Assembly (NCBI GenBank): GCA_965249525.1
Contig: OZ252237.1
Coordinates: 992,001 to 1,056,000, forward strand
Source of the DNA: G965240465 sp965249525
GTDB lineage: Bacteria > SAR324 > JACQKK01
Direction of reading: 5' to 3'
DNA length: 64,000 nt
Positions 16,751-26,245 of the stretch are shown in pieces. How positions within the stretch are numbered: position 1 is the stretch's first letter; every line of letters begins with the position of its first letter. The position numbers and the translations under genes are program-made. Under the pieces are notes generated by a model, which saw only the letters and a list, made by a program, of their open reading frames with translations, made no database searches and had not been told where the DNA came from.

Positions 16751-16966
16751 CTAGCGTTTTAGCAGCCAGAACAGCAGGCTGAGTGCCAGGGACAGCAGCA
16801 GGCTGGTGGTGATGGGGAAATGGAAGGAGAAATTTTGGCGTTGGATGTGGATGTCGCCAGGGAGTCGCCCCAGCCAGTGTGGAAGGCGGCCGCCCAGCCA
16901 GAAGAAAAGACCCGCAGCACCCAGTACCAGACCCAGCAAGAACAGCCATTTACCGATTTCTTGCAT
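16751..16966 (-). CDS. DUF2905-family small membrane protein
   Basis: A 71-residue protein with two hydrophobic segments separated by LGRLPGDIHIQRQNFSFHFP. The RLPGDI and F-F-P features are the hallmark of DUF2905. Function is unknown. The start lies in a 10-bp repeat (ttgcatcttc, twice, on the plus strand), giving a second ATG out of frame 10 bases upstream. It is co-directional with secF and follows it by 38 bases, so it may share the transcript. Confidence 0.82.
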   Translation of the reverse strand: MQEIGKWLFLLGLVLGAAGLFFWLGGRLPHWLGRLPGDIHIQRQNFSFHFPITTSLLLSLALSLLFWLLKR

Positions 16967-17004
16967 CTTCTTGCATCTTCTTGCAGCTGTTGCGTGGGAA
17001 CGGG

Positions 17005-17922
17005 TTATGGTTTCTTGGCAGCCAGGCGTTGGGAAGAGAGTGCCAGTACTACCGGAGAAGCAATAAAAATAGAGGAGTAGGTGCCAGAGATGATGCCCAC
17101 CAGCAGCGCCAGGGCAAAGTCTTGGACGATGTTGCCCCCCACGATGAGCAGGGTAAGCACCACCAGCATAGTGGTAACAGAAGTCAGGAGAGTGCGGTTG
17201 AGTGTTTCGCTGAGTCCTTGGTTGAGGGTATCTACCAGGGGTTGTTTGGAACTGGTGCGCATTTTTTCACGAATGCGGTCAAAGATAACGATGGTGTCAT
17301 TGATGGAATAACCTGCGATGGTAAGGACAGCAGCCACCACCGCCAGGTTGACTTCGCGTTGGGTAATGGTAAAGACCGACAGAACCACCAGTACATCATG
17401 GAAGAGTGCGGCGACTGCAGCCACACTGAAGCGCCATTGGAAGCGCAGCCAGACATAGAGCAAAATGGCTACCAGCGAGAATAGTATGGCTCGGGTGGCT
17501 GCCAGTTTGAGTTCCTTGCCCACTTTTGGTCCCACGCTTTCTATGCGGCGAACTTCCAGCTGGGGGAATTGCTGCTGTAAGGTTTGTTGTGCCTGCTTGG
17601 TAACGCTGGCTTCATCATTAAGGCTGGCTTGTTCGCTTTTTGCCAACAGGATGAGGTATTCGTTTTGACTGCCGCCTATGCTTTGCAGCGAGAAAGCCCC
17701 AATGGAAGAATTTTGCAGTATTTTTCGTACGCTAGCGATATCTGCACCTGGCAGACGTACTTGCAGCAGTGAGCCTCCGCGGAAATCAATGCCGTAATTG
17801 AGCCCCCCCCGTCCCAGTGCGCCTGCTGCCCCCAAGCCCAGCACCACCACAGAGATGCCCAGACACAAGTAGCGCCAGCGCATGAAGTTAATCAGTGTCC
17901 CAGGTTTGATGATTTGCAGCAT
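17005..17922 (-). CDS. secF: Protein translocase subunit SecF
   Basis: A 305-residue inner-membrane subunit of SecDF-YajC, which uses the proton gradient to help proteins out of the Sec channel. It has a first transmembrane helix, the NYGIDFRGGSLLQV motif, a short periplasmic P1 domain, then five helices including AGYSINDTIVIFDRIREKMR. The ATG at 17922 gives the normal N-terminus; longer in-frame starts extend back into secD. It begins 25 bases after the secD stop. No strong ribosome binding site, so coupling to secD is likely. Confidence 0.93.
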   Translation of the reverse strand: MLQIIKPGTLINFMRWRYLCLGISVVVLGLGAAGALGRGGLNYGIDFRGGSLLQVRLPGADIASVRKILQNSSIGAFSLQSIGGSQNEYLILLAKSEQASLNDEASVTKQAQQTLQQQFPQLEVRRIESVGPKVGKELKLAATRAILFSLVAILLYVWLRFQWRFSVAAVAALFHDVLVVLSVFTITQREVNLAVVAAVLTIAGYSINDTIVIFDRIREKMRTSSKQPLVDTLNQGLSETLNRTLLTSVTTMLVVLTLLIVGGNIVQDFALALLVGIISGTYSSIFIASPVVLALSSQRLAAKKP

Positions 17923-17947
17923 AAGCCAAAAGATTAAAGGGTATGGA

Positions 17948-19513
17948 TTAGATGGAAATTTTTTGCAGTTTGTTGCTGCGTAATTGAAAGGCTTCAAAGA
18001 GGAAGCGTGTAAAGAATATGGCGGTGAACATGCTGGCAAGAATGCCGGCAGAGAGGGTTACGGCAAAGCCTTTGATGGGACCTGCCCCAAAGGTAAGCAG
18101 GGCAAGTGCGGCGACTAGGGTGGTGATGTTGGCATCAAATATAGGCCAGAAGGCGCTGCCGAAGCCTTTGCGAACAGCAGCATGAATGCTACGTGCCTTG
18201 GACAATTCTTCGCGGATGCGCTCAAAGATAAGCACATTGGCATCTACCGACATGCCCATGGTCAATACAATGCCTGCAATGCCTGGCAGGGTGAGGGTGG
18301 CTTGAAGCAAAGCCAAAGCCGCCGCTAACAACACCAAGTTGAAAACCAACGCCAGCGATGCAAATACACCTGCCAAACGGTAGTAGAAAATCATAAAGCC
18401 CACCACCAGCAGCATGCCAAAACCCAGTGCTGACAGCCCTTGGCGTACGGAGTCCTCGCCCAAGGATGCGCCTACGGAACGCTCTTCACGAATAAACAAC
18501 GGCGCAGGCAAAGAGCCCGACCGCAGCACAATCGCCAAGTTGCTGGCTTCTTTTAGAGTGAAATTGCCGCTGATTTGCGCCTCACCACCGCTAATGGCTT
18601 CTCTTATCACTGGTGCAGACTGCACCCTGTTATCCAGCACAATCGCCAAACGACGCCCCACATGTGTCTCCGTAATCCGCGCAAAACGACGGCGCCCCTC
18701 TGCATCAAACGATATCTCCACATAAGGCTGATTATCCAAGGTGCTTATCTGCACCCGAGCATCCCGCACCGTCTCTCCTGACAACACCGGCCGACGCTGC
18801 AATACCAGCGAATCCCGACTTGTCACATTCCCCTCACGGTCTTCTATCACCAAGTCCCTCACCAAATGCAGACTGCTGTCTGCACGCTCGACATCCAGCT
18901 GATCTTCTACCAGGTGAAACTCCAATACCGCCTGAGCGCCAATGGCGCTCAATGCCGATTCTCTGTCCTTCAAGCCAGGCAGCTGCACTATCAAGCCCTT
19001 CTCCCCATGCTTGCGCAACGACGGCTCCGCCACCCCTAAGGAATCTATCCGATTGCGCAACACCTCCAAAGCTTGTTCTGATGCCTCTTCTTCTATCTGC
19101 CTAGCATCCTCCTCTCGCATCTGCACCAATATCCGACCCCCCGTCTGCTGAACCTCATATCCTGACAGCAACCGCTCCAAATCCTCCTCTTCCAAGTCCA
19201 CCTCTTCCCCACGAGACAAAGTCACTTCCACTCCCAAAGGCACCCGATCCAATGACACATAATCCACCAAATCCGTCAGCAGCAAATCCTCCAACTCCAC
19301 TGCCAGCCTATCTAAAGTCCGCTCCACTGCACTTTCGGAGTCCACCTCTAAATCCAGAAACATGCCCCCCTGTAAATCCAACCCCAACACAATACGATTC
19401 TTCACCACTGAAGCATCATCTTCACTCAAATAGGCACGAAAACTTGGCAAAAGCGCCCATAAACTCACCAACAGCACTAGGCCTACCAACAACCCCCTAA
19501 ACTTTAGACTCAT
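17948..19513 (-). CDS. secD: Protein translocase subunit SecD
   Basis: A 521-residue partner of SecF. It has an N-terminal transmembrane helix, the periplasmic P1 domain starting after VLGLDLQGGMFLDL, and a six-helix membrane domain with the proton-path motif MSVDANVLIFERIREEL. It is somewhat shorter than the Escherichia coli protein (615 residues), mainly in the periplasmic region. It is transcribed after yajC and before secF. Confidence 0.94.
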   Translation of the reverse strand: MSLKFRGLLVGLVLLVSLWALLPSFRAYLSEDDASVVKNRIVLGLDLQGGMFLDLEVDSESAVERTLDRLAVELEDLLLTDLVDYVSLDRVPLGVEVTLSRGEEVDLEEEDLERLLSGYEVQQTGGRILVQMREEDARQIEEEASEQALEVLRNRIDSLGVAEPSLRKHGEKGLIVQLPGLKDRESALSAIGAQAVLEFHLVEDQLDVERADSSLHLVRDLVIEDREGNVTSRDSLVLQRRPVLSGETVRDARVQISTLDNQPYVEISFDAEGRRRFARITETHVGRRLAIVLDNRVQSAPVIREAISGGEAQISGNFTLKEASNLAIVLRSGSLPAPLFIREERSVGASLGEDSVRQGLSALGFGMLLVVGFMIFYYRLAGVFASLALVFNLVLLAAALALLQATLTLPGIAGIVLTMGMSVDANVLIFERIREELSKARSIHAAVRKGFGSAFWPIFDANITTLVAALALLTFGAGPIKGFAVTLSAGILASMFTAIFFTRFLFEAFQLRSNKLQKISI

Positions 19514-19523
19514 CCTTCTAGCT

Positions 19524-19588
19524 CTTTCTACTTGCCCTTTCTACTTGCCCTTTCTACTTGCCCTTTTTACTTGCTCTTTTTACTTGCT
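19524..19588 (-). repeat. 13-bp tandem repeat between yajC and secD
   Basis: Five units of ctttctacttgcc, the last two with the variant ctttttacttgct. The array covers the yajC stop codon and its last few Lys/Ser codons, and supplies much of the spacer to secD. Confidence 0.85.
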
Positions 19589-19953
19589 CCCGCTTTCCCC
19601 CCTCCCTTCCCAATCCGTTCTGCTATCCGTGCCCGTCTCAACTTCACCAATACCTTCGGTGCTATCTCCAATGATACTTCATTGCCCGACAACTTCTTAA
19701 TCACACCCTGAAATCCACTCTCTGTCCATACTTTGTCCCCCTCGCGTAAATCATCCATCAAGCGACGATGCTCCCGCAAGCGCTTTTGCTGAGGACGAAT
19801 AATCAAAAACCAAAATATGCCAAATATGGCAATCAGTGGCAGAAACTGCACAATTGCACTCGTACTGCTACCATCACCCGAACCAGGCGAAAGCGCATAG
19901 GCATCTTCCAGCAGCCACACCCCAAAAACTAACAATGACAACAAACGAAACAT
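19567..19953 (-). CDS. yajC: Sec translocon accessory protein YajC
   Basis: A 128-residue single-pass membrane protein that associates with SecDF. It has an N-terminal hydrophobic segment, a second one followed by the diagnostic FLIIRPQQKRLREHRRLM, and a cytoplasmic beta domain (GDKVWTESGFQGVIKKL). The C-terminus is a Lys/Gly-rich tail encoded within a 13-bp tandem repeat. First gene of yajC-secD-secF. The usual upstream tgt is absent. Confidence 0.92.
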   Translation of the reverse strand: MFRLLSLLVFGVWLLEDAYALSPGSGDGSSTSAIVQFLPLIAIFGIFWFLIIRPQQKRLREHRRLMDDLREGDKVWTESGFQGVIKKLSGNEVSLEIAPKVLVKLRRARIAERIGKGGGKAGASKKSK

Positions 19954-20102
19954 TCAACACTCCTTAACAATCAACAACACCCAACCCAAATACTAGCTAC
20001 CATAACCCAGAGCACACCCCTTTACAAGCACAGATCTCCCTCTGATTGAAATTCATCACGCTGCCTGCTTTTGTGAACACCAAGGCTTTGTTTGGCAAGG
20101 AC

Positions 20103-20984
20103 TCATTTCTTGGCAACCCGCAGGATATTTGGGGACAGGCTTGGAGATAATTGGCCTTTGAGGTGTTTACTCTTTTTGATTTGATGTTTAGGCAGCATTT
20201 TTGAAATTATTTTTTGCGCCTCAGCGATCTCTTCATCGTTCATTTTTCTTAAGAGGATTTCTCTTAGCCAGGTGGATTTTTCATCTTTTTGGGTGCTTGC
20301 CACTTCCAGCCAGATGAGTGCTTGTTTATCGCTTTGAGGGACTCCTCTGCCTTCAAAGAACATGGAGCCTAGGTTGTGCTGCGCCAGAGGAAATCCTTGC
20401 AAGGCTGCGCGTAAATGCCATTTGGCTGCTTGGGTATTGTCTTGTGTTACGCCGATGCCTTGTTCATAGAGGAGGCCCAGGTTGAATTGCGCCTCTGCGA
20501 TGCCTTTCTCCGCAGCAGCCCGATAGAGTTTCACCGCTTTTTGATGATCATGGGGAATGTCACTGCCATGATGAAGCAGCATCCCCAAACGAATTTGCGC
20601 AGAGGTTTCACCTTGTGCTGCTGCTTTTTCATACCAGAAGGCAGCTTTTTTGCGATCCAAGGGCACCCCTTGACCAGTGTCATGCATCAAACCCAGTTTT
20701 TGCTGCGCCCCCGTATGACCTTGTTCAGCAGCCAATTTTAACCATTTGGCACCCTGGCGCGGCTGCCGAAACAGCCCCCCTTTTCCTATGTAGTACAGCA
20801 CCCCCAAATCATGTTGTGCCTGCGCATCGCCTTGCTTAGCAGCTTGATGCAGCAGTTTCCCCGCATCAGCAACGATTTGCCCCGCCCCCTTGGACTTGAC
20901 CTGGCGCGAACCATCCATCTTGCCAGCCGAATCTTTTAGAACTTTACCCTGAGTCATTTGCCACATCTGAAATAGACTTGTCAC
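20103..20984 (-). CDS. Sel1-like repeat (SLR) protein
   Basis: A 293-residue solenoid with about six Sel1 units of the form GDAQAQHDLGVLYYIGKG and EAQFNLGLLYEQGIGV, between about residues 45 and 245. Such proteins usually act as adaptors; no enzyme domain is present. No signal peptide is visible, but the N-terminus is doubtful: the best start is a GTG without a ribosome binding site, and the 5' region contains a 51-base segment duplicated just upstream with a 77-base period, which is out of frame. The original N-terminus may have been lost. Confidence 0.75.
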   Translation of the reverse strand: MTSLFQMWQMTQGKVLKDSAGKMDGSRQVKSKGAGQIVADAGKLLHQAAKQGDAQAQHDLGVLYYIGKGGLFRQPRQGAKWLKLAAEQGHTGAQQKLGLMHDTGQGVPLDRKKAAFWYEKAAAQGETSAQIRLGMLLHHGSDIPHDHQKAVKLYRAAAEKGIAEAQFNLGLLYEQGIGVTQDNTQAAKWHLRAALQGFPLAQHNLGSMFFEGRGVPQSDKQALIWLEVASTQKDEKSTWLREILLRKMNDEEIAEAQKIISKMLPKHQIKKSKHLKGQLSPSLSPNILRVAKK

Positions 20985-21047
20985 CTGTTGCTGTCTTTGC
21001 CAGCCGAATCTTTTAGAACTTTACCCTGAGTCATTTGCCACATCTGA
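20920..21047. repeat. 51-bp direct repeat, 77-bp period, at the Sel1 gene start
   Basis: Bases 20920-20970 and 20997-21047 are identical (starting ttgccagccgaatcttttag). The first copy is coding, the second lies upstream of the start. Confidence 0.93.
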
Positions 21048-21349
21048 GGCAGGTCTGTCGGCTGTGATTATTCACCCCGCTTTTCCGCAGTTAGAGAACT
21101 TCTGCCTAACTTACCACACCTTGAAACCAATCTCTCGGCCCTTGTTCACAGCAGCTTTTCCGCAGTTCTTTTTGGCCATCAGGCAGCTTTTCCAAAGGAT
21201 ATAGCAGTGAAATATTGCAGAGTGAAGAAATTTAGGTTGTAATGGGGTAGGGAAAACAGGACTAGCAAAAAGGAGCTAGCAAAAAGGAGCTAGCAAAGAG
21301 GAGCTGGCAAAGAGGAGCTGGCAAACAAGCAACCAGGAGGAAACACCAA
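20985..21349. other. Gene-free spacer between Sel1 and lon
   Basis: These 365 bases hold the second copy of the 51-bp repeat, a 14-base echo gcttttccgcagtt (about 21079 and 21149), and the lon leader repeats. I see no RNA gene and no convincing promoter; cttgaaa at 21119 hints at a heat-shock -35 but lacks a matching -10. Confidence 0.6.
21258..21326 (+). repeat. 14-bp tandem repeat in the lon leader
   Basis: Five units of aggagctagcaaaa and close variants. Four contain AGGAG, a ribosome-binding-like sequence. The functional site is the AGGAGG at 21335-21340. Confidence 0.88.
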
Positions 21350-23767
21350 ATGACAGAAGACACCATGAAGCTGCCCATGCTGCCCATGCGCGAGGATGTG
21401 CTGTATCCCGGCATGACGGCACCGTTTTACGTGGGGAGAAAATCCTCCATTGAAGCAGTAGAACAAGCCTTAGAAAGAGACAAGCGCATCTTTGTGGTAA
21501 CCCAAAGAGATGCCAATTTAGAGCGCCCCACCAAGGAAGATTTGTTCTCTGTGGGGATGGTGGGAGTGGTGCTGCAGATTATGCGCCTGCCCAATAAGAC
21601 CTTAAAAGCATTGTTTGAAGCACACCAACGGGCAGAATTGGTGGACGCCAGAACTAACAAAGAAGGCTATTCCGCTGAGATACGCCTGCTGAAAGATACA
21701 GTCAAGAATGAAAAAGGCATGAAACAGCTGGTAGAAGAGGTGCGTATTGCTACCCGATATTATGTGGAAGCCCATCAGAGACATCAGGAGATAGATTTGC
21801 AGGTTCTGCTGGACTATCCACCCTCTCAGTTAGCAGACAGACTGGCTCCCCTATTGGTCTGTGAAAAAGAAATCAAGCAGCAGATTTTGGAAGAGAACAA
21901 TCCTTATCGGCGCCTAGAAATGGTTTACGAAGAAATGAAACAAGAATCGCAAGTATTAGAACTGCAAAAGAAACTCCGTGACCAGGTCAATAAAAATATC
22001 GGCAAGGGCCACAAAGATGTGTTCCTCAATGAACAACTACGCAATATCCAAAAAGAACTGGGGCAGGGCAGTGAAGCACACGACGACTTTGACGAAATCG
22101 CCAAGCAAATCAAAGCCGCCAAAATGCCCAAAGATGTCCGAGAAGTTGCCGAACGCGAATTACGCAAATTACGACTCATGTCCCCCATGTCTGCAGAAGC
22201 CAACGTGATACGCAATTACCTAGACTGGCTGGTGCTGCTGCCTTGGAAATCCTCCCGTGCCAAGCAAAACATCAACCTAAAATCAGCCAAAGAAATACTG
22301 GAAGCAGATCACTACGGATTGGAGAAAGTCAAAGAACGGATAGTAGAACACCTTGCGGTTAACAAACTACGCGGTCAAATTAAAGGTCCCATCCTCTGCT
22401 TCGTTGGACCTCCGGGAGTGGGCAAAACTTCTATGGGGCGTTCCATTGCGCGCGCTATGGGAAGAAAATTCGTACGCATGAGCTTAGGTGGCATCCGCGA
22501 TGAATCGGAAATTCGCGGTCATCGTCGCACCTATATCGGTGCCATGCCAGGGAAAATCATCCAAGCAGTCAAAAAAGCTGGCAGCAAAAACTCGGTGATC
22601 TTGCTGGATGAAATTGACAAACTCTACTCCAGCATCATGGGAGACCCCTCCGCCGCATTACTAGAAGTACTTGACCCAGAACAAAACAAAACCTTCATGG
22701 ATCATTACATTGAATTAGAATACGACCTCTCCCAGACCCTGTTTATCTGCACCGCCAATACCACCCAAACCATTCCACATCCTCTGCTGGACCGCATGGA
22801 GGTGGTAAAACTCACTGGCTACACCGAAATTGAAAAAAGATACATCGTAGAAAATCACCTAGAAAAAAAACTGCTCTCCCAACATGGACTTGAGAAAAAA
22901 CATATCAAAATAAGTTCCGAAGCCATTTTTTCTATCATCAGGGGCTATACCAGGGAAGCAGGGGTGCGCTCGCTGGAACGCGAGATTGCCAAAATCTTCC
23001 GCAAGGTCGTAACCCGAATTGTCAAGACCAACTCCAACAAACTTACATCCATTACCCCCAAATCCTTAAAGAATTTCCTGGGCGTCCCACCATACCGAAA
23101 CAACCCCCGAGAACAAAAAAACGAAATCGGCATCACCAATGGACTTGGCGTCACAGGGGCAGGGGGCGAAATCATGATCACCGAAGTCAAACTCATGCCA
23201 GGTTCAGGCAAACGACACATCACCGGACAGCTGGGCGATGTGATGAAGGAATCCGCAGAAATTGCCATCAGTTTTATCCGCACCAATGCCGACAATTTCG
23301 GTATCTGGAACTCCAACATCAAGCGCGCTGACCTGCACATTCACCTCCCCGAAGGTGCTATCCCCAAAGAAGGCGCATCTGCCGGCATTACCTTGGTCAC
23401 CTCCCTGCTTAGCGCACTCACCGACATCCCCGTTAAGTACGACATCGCCATGACCGGTGAAATGACTCTACGTGGCAATATCTTGCAAGTTGACGGTATT
23501 AAACAAAAACTCCTGGCTGCCAAACAACACAATATTAAAACAGTCATCATCCCTGCTGATAACAAAAAAGACCTCCACGACATCCCTCAGGAAATCCTCA
23601 AGGCCATTAAAGTCATTCCCGTCCAGCATTTCCATGAAATCATTCCCATCGCCCTGGCAAAATATCCCAAACCCCTCTCGCCAGAAGAGCTTAAACTAGA
23701 CCTGCAAAAATTAAAACAAATTCAACAATTACAAACGCCAACAAGCACACCTGCTACCACCAACTAA
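21350..23767 (+). CDS. lon: ATP-dependent protease Lon
   Basis: An 805-residue cytoplasmic AAA+ protease that degrades damaged and regulatory proteins. Domains in order: N-terminal substrate-binding domain (1 to about 200), helical linker, AAA+ domain with Walker A GPPGVGKT (about 354-361) and Walker B ILLDEIDKL, and the serine/lysine protease domain. Ser677 in PKEGASAG and Lys720 in IKQK match the catalytic pair. AGGAGG stands 9 bases before the ATG. The Pro/Thr-rich tail is unremarkable. No ClpXP gene is nearby. Confidence 0.96.
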   Translation: MTEDTMKLPMLPMREDVLYPGMTAPFYVGRKSSIEAVEQALERDKRIFVVTQRDANLERPTKEDLFSVGMVGVVLQIMRLPNKTLKALFEAHQRAELVDARTNKEGYSAEIRLLKDTVKNEKGMKQLVEEVRIATRYYVEAHQRHQEIDLQVLLDYPPSQLADRLAPLLVCEKEIKQQILEENNPYRRLEMVYEEMKQESQVLELQKKLRDQVNKNIGKGHKDVFLNEQLRNIQKELGQGSEAHDDFDEIAKQIKAAKMPKDVREVAERELRKLRLMSPMSAEANVIRNYLDWLVLLPWKSSRAKQNINLKSAKEILEADHYGLEKVKERIVEHLAVNKLRGQIKGPILCFVGPPGVGKTSMGRSIARAMGRKFVRMSLGGIRDESEIRGHRRTYIGAMPGKIIQAVKKAGSKNSVILLDEIDKLYSSIMGDPSAALLEVLDPEQNKTFMDHYIELEYDLSQTLFICTANTTQTIPHPLLDRMEVVKLTGYTEIEKRYIVENHLEKKLLSQHGLEKKHIKISSEAIFSIIRGYTREAGVRSLEREIAKIFRKVVTRIVKTNSNKLTSITPKSLKNFLGVPPYRNNPREQKNEIGITNGLGVTGAGGEIMITEVKLMPGSGKRHITGQLGDVMKESAEIAISFIRTNADNFGIWNSNIKRADLHIHLPEGAIPKEGASAGITLVTSLLSALTDIPVKYDIAMTGEMTLRGNILQVDGIKQKLLAAKQHNIKTVIIPADNKKDLHDIPQEILKAIKVIPVQHFHEIIPIALAKYPKPLSPEELKLDLQKLKQIQQLQTPTSTPATTN

Positions 23768-23839
23768 CACAGCAGCAACCCACCTCCTCTAAAGATGCAA
23801 GCAGGCAGCCTTGTGCCCTTGTTTGCTTCATGCTAGCTG

Positions 23840-23891
23840 GTTTCTAGTTCTTGTTTCTAGTTCTTGTTTCTAGTTCCTGTTTCTAGTTCTT
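23840..23891 (-). repeat. 13-bp tandem repeat at the mtnK 3' end
   Basis: Four units of gttctagttctt type (gtttctagttctt) that span the mtnK stop codon and encode its last Glu/Thr/Arg/Asn residues. Confidence 0.88.
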
Positions 23892-25137
23892 GGGCTAGTT
23901 GACAAATGTCTTCAAAGCCATCCAGTTTGGGGTGTTCCACCATAAGCTGCCGTGCTAGTTGGAGCGCAGGTTTTTCACAAGCAGCGCGCAGGTTGGTGTC
24001 TGCAATGTTCTCCAGGTCTTCCACATGAGAGATTCCTATCAGGCGGCGCAGCATTTTTGCTCCACAAAAACCCATGGCATCCTGACGTACTTCATACAGC
24101 AGCTGTTGGAGGGCTGCTTCTGACGAGGTATCTTGTTCTTCAAACAGCTGCCGAGAAAACGCTGAACCACGGCGTTCTGTTCTCCACAGCACGGCAAACT
24201 TTTGGGAAAATAGCTGCCAGGTTTGCCGTACCTGTTCCAGTATCCAGGTGCGATACCCCTCCCGCTGCCCTGGGTTTTGTTCATAGCCCCTTTGAGAAAA
24301 ATACGCCAGCAGCCAGTTTGCCTGCAGTGCGCCTACATCAAAGCCCATCGGTCCATAAAAGGCGAATTCTGTATCAATCACTTTGGCTTCTTCTGGAGTC
24401 ACCATGACGGATCCTGTGTGAAAATCGCCATGCAGCAGAGCTTGGGAACATGTCATAAAGCGATATTTCAATGCTTGGACAGCGGTTTTTAGCTGCCCAT
24501 CTGCACGCAGTGCTGTCACCATCTCATCCAGCTGCGGGCTGGTCCAGCGATTCAGTTCTGCTGCGTAGTACGGGCCTGTGAAAATTACATTTTCGCTGGC
24601 TTCACACAGTTCGTTGTTCTCTGCAAACAGGCGCAAATCTGCCCGTTTTTCTTCAGGCTTCATGTACAAATCGGAGGTTTTAAACAAGCTTTGTGACATA
24701 TACTCAGCCAGCTGTTCAGCTACCTGCGGATAGCGTTCTCCTGCCACCAGCCCTTTGCGCAAAATAATATGCGGGGACAGGTACTCCATCGCCAGCAGTG
24801 CCATCCTTTCATCGTAATGGTATATCTGCGGTATGAGGTTAGGCGCATGGCGACCATGGCGCAGCAAACAATGGTATTCAAAGCGCATCCTGTCCAATTT
24901 CAAAGGCCAACTCTCACCCACCGAGCGTATGTATGGCAGTGCTTGTTTGATGACACAGCTTCCTGCTTGACCTTTCAATACAAACACCAAGTTCATATTG
25001 CCGTCACCCACTTCGTTCACCCGCCAACTAGCGGCATCGCCTCCTAAATGACTGGCAAGTGCTGCCACTCCAGCTGCATAACTGCAGGCACTGGTGGCAT
25101 CTAATGTTTGGTATCCTGGGGGAACAGGCAGCGCCAT
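23857..25137 (-). CDS. mtnK: 5-methylthioribose kinase MtnK
   Basis: A 426-residue cytoplasmic kinase that phosphorylates methylthioribose in the methionine salvage pathway. It has a protein-kinase-like fold: NEVGDGNMNLVFVL (nucleotide loop), VIKQALPYIR (Lys), LLHGDFHTGSVMV (catalytic Asp) and IDTEFAFYGPMGFD (metal site). Length matches the family. GGAG is 9 bases before the ATG. No other mtn gene is in the window. The last codons fall in a 13-bp minisatellite. Confidence 0.92.
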   Translation of the reverse strand: MALPVPPGYQTLDATSACSYAAGVAALASHLGGDAASWRVNEVGDGNMNLVFVLKGQAGSCVIKQALPYIRSVGESWPLKLDRMRFEYHCLLRHGRHAPNLIPQIYHYDERMALLAMEYLSPHIILRKGLVAGERYPQVAEQLAEYMSQSLFKTSDLYMKPEEKRADLRLFAENNELCEASENVIFTGPYYAAELNRWTSPQLDEMVTALRADGQLKTAVQALKYRFMTCSQALLHGDFHTGSVMVTPEEAKVIDTEFAFYGPMGFDVGALQANWLLAYFSQRGYEQNPGQREGYRTWILEQVRQTWQLFSQKFAVLWRTERRGSAFSRQLFEEQDTSSEAALQQLLYEVRQDAMGFCGAKMLRRLIGISHVEDLENIADTNLRAACEKPALQLARQLMVEHPKLDGFEDICQLAQELETGTRNKN

Positions 25138-25164
25138 TTGTATTTACTCCGCATCGCTATAAGA

Positions 25165-25203
25165 AAAAGCTGGCAACGGAAGTCTCCGTTGCCAGCTTTT
25201 ACA
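25165..25203 (-). terminator. Rho-independent terminator of the sugar-binding protein gene
   Basis: A perfect 12-bp stem GCTGGCAACGGA / TCCGTTGCCAGC with a 4-base loop is flanked by A and T runs on its two sides, so it can stop transcription in both directions. It follows the stop at 25232 and separates that gene from mtnK. Confidence 0.92.
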
Positions 25204-25231
25204 AACCCGTTTTTGGGTATATGATACCTGT

Positions 25232-26179
25232 TTAACGATACTTGCCAGCAAGTTTTTCTACCAGGGCTACATTGTCTTTGGTGACAAATCCAGGACCTGT
25301 GTTGATGTTATTGCCAGGCAAAATGCCATACCGATTGAGCTTGGTAAGCACCATGATGGGTATATAACCTTGCAGATAGGGTTGTTGGTCAATACCGTAG
25401 CGGATGGTGCCATCTTTGATGGCTGCACTGATTTCAGCACTGAGATCAAAAGTACCGAAGTAGATTTTACCTGCCATGCGGTTCTTTTTAAGAGCAAAGA
25501 TGGTGGGATGCGCCGAGGTAGGACCAAGGGTAAGTACTGCATCCACTTTCCTGCGGCGCAGGAAGGCACTCACTTTTTTCTCTATCTCGCCAGGGTCGGT
25601 GCCAGAGTCAATCATTTGACTGCCCAACTTGACTCCAAGACCATCGGCAAAGCCTCTACAGCGATCTACCGAGACGGGATTGGTAATAAAGTGATTCACA
25701 CACAAGAAGCTTTTTACATTGGCTTCTTTCTTAGCTCTTCTTCCAGCACCCAGTCCGGCTGCGTACTCAGGCTGCCCAACGTGCATCAAGGCCCCCAGTC
25801 TTCGGCTTTGCGCTTCGGTCCCAGAGTTAATGGTAATAACGGGAATACCTTTGCGAACTGTATTCTGAATGGGCTTACTTAGCACACTAAAATCGGCAAT
25901 GGTGGTTACCAATCCATCAGGATTGGAAGCTGCGGCTTGTTCAATAATCCTAGCCATATCACCGATATCACCCGTGCTGGGGTTGCGGTAGATTACCTTA
26001 ACCTTCAGCTCTTTTTGAGCTTCTTTAATGGCATTTCTGATGGTATTCCACCAGGTATCAGAGTCCGGAGCATGGCTTACAAAAATAAAGCGCTCACGAG
26101 CCTCAACCTTAGTTGCAGAAAATAATCCTACAGTAAATATTGCTGCCAATAAGACAACAACCAAGTTTTTTGTTCTCAT
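25232..26179 (-). CDS. Periplasmic sugar-binding protein (RbsB/COG1879-like)
   Basis: A 315-residue secreted binding protein with a signal peptide (residues 1 to about 28, ending VEA) and the two-lobed periplasmic-binding fold (FIFVSHAPDSDTWWNTIRNA at the first strand, GTFDLSAEISAAIKDG near the C-terminus). Ligand is probably a sugar or polyol. It stands alone: no permease or ATPase gene is adjacent, and it has its own promoter-like leader and terminator. The iolG-iolD genes elsewhere in the window make inositol a possible ligand, which is only inference. Confidence 0.85.
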   Translation of the reverse strand: MRTKNLVVVLLAAIFTVGLFSATKVEARERFIFVSHAPDSDTWWNTIRNAIKEAQKELKVKVIYRNPSTGDIGDMARIIEQAAASNPDGLVTTIADFSVLSKPIQNTVRKGIPVITINSGTEAQSRRLGALMHVGQPEYAAGLGAGRRAKKEANVKSFLCVNHFITNPVSVDRCRGFADGLGVKLGSQMIDSGTDPGEIEKKVSAFLRRRKVDAVLTLGPTSAHPTIFALKKNRMAGKIYFGTFDLSAEISAAIKDGTIRYGIDQQPYLQGYIPIMVLTKLNRYGILPGNNINTGPGFVTKDNVALVEKLAGKYR

Positions 26180-26245
26180 AGTAGTAAGTATCCTCTCACC
26201 TTATATTAATTGAAAACATTCATCCATGATTTTTCCCTCAATAAA

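Noticed and set aside
21119..21165. Heat-shock promoter for lon
   Set aside because: CTTGAAA is present but no CCCCAT-like -10 at suitable distance.
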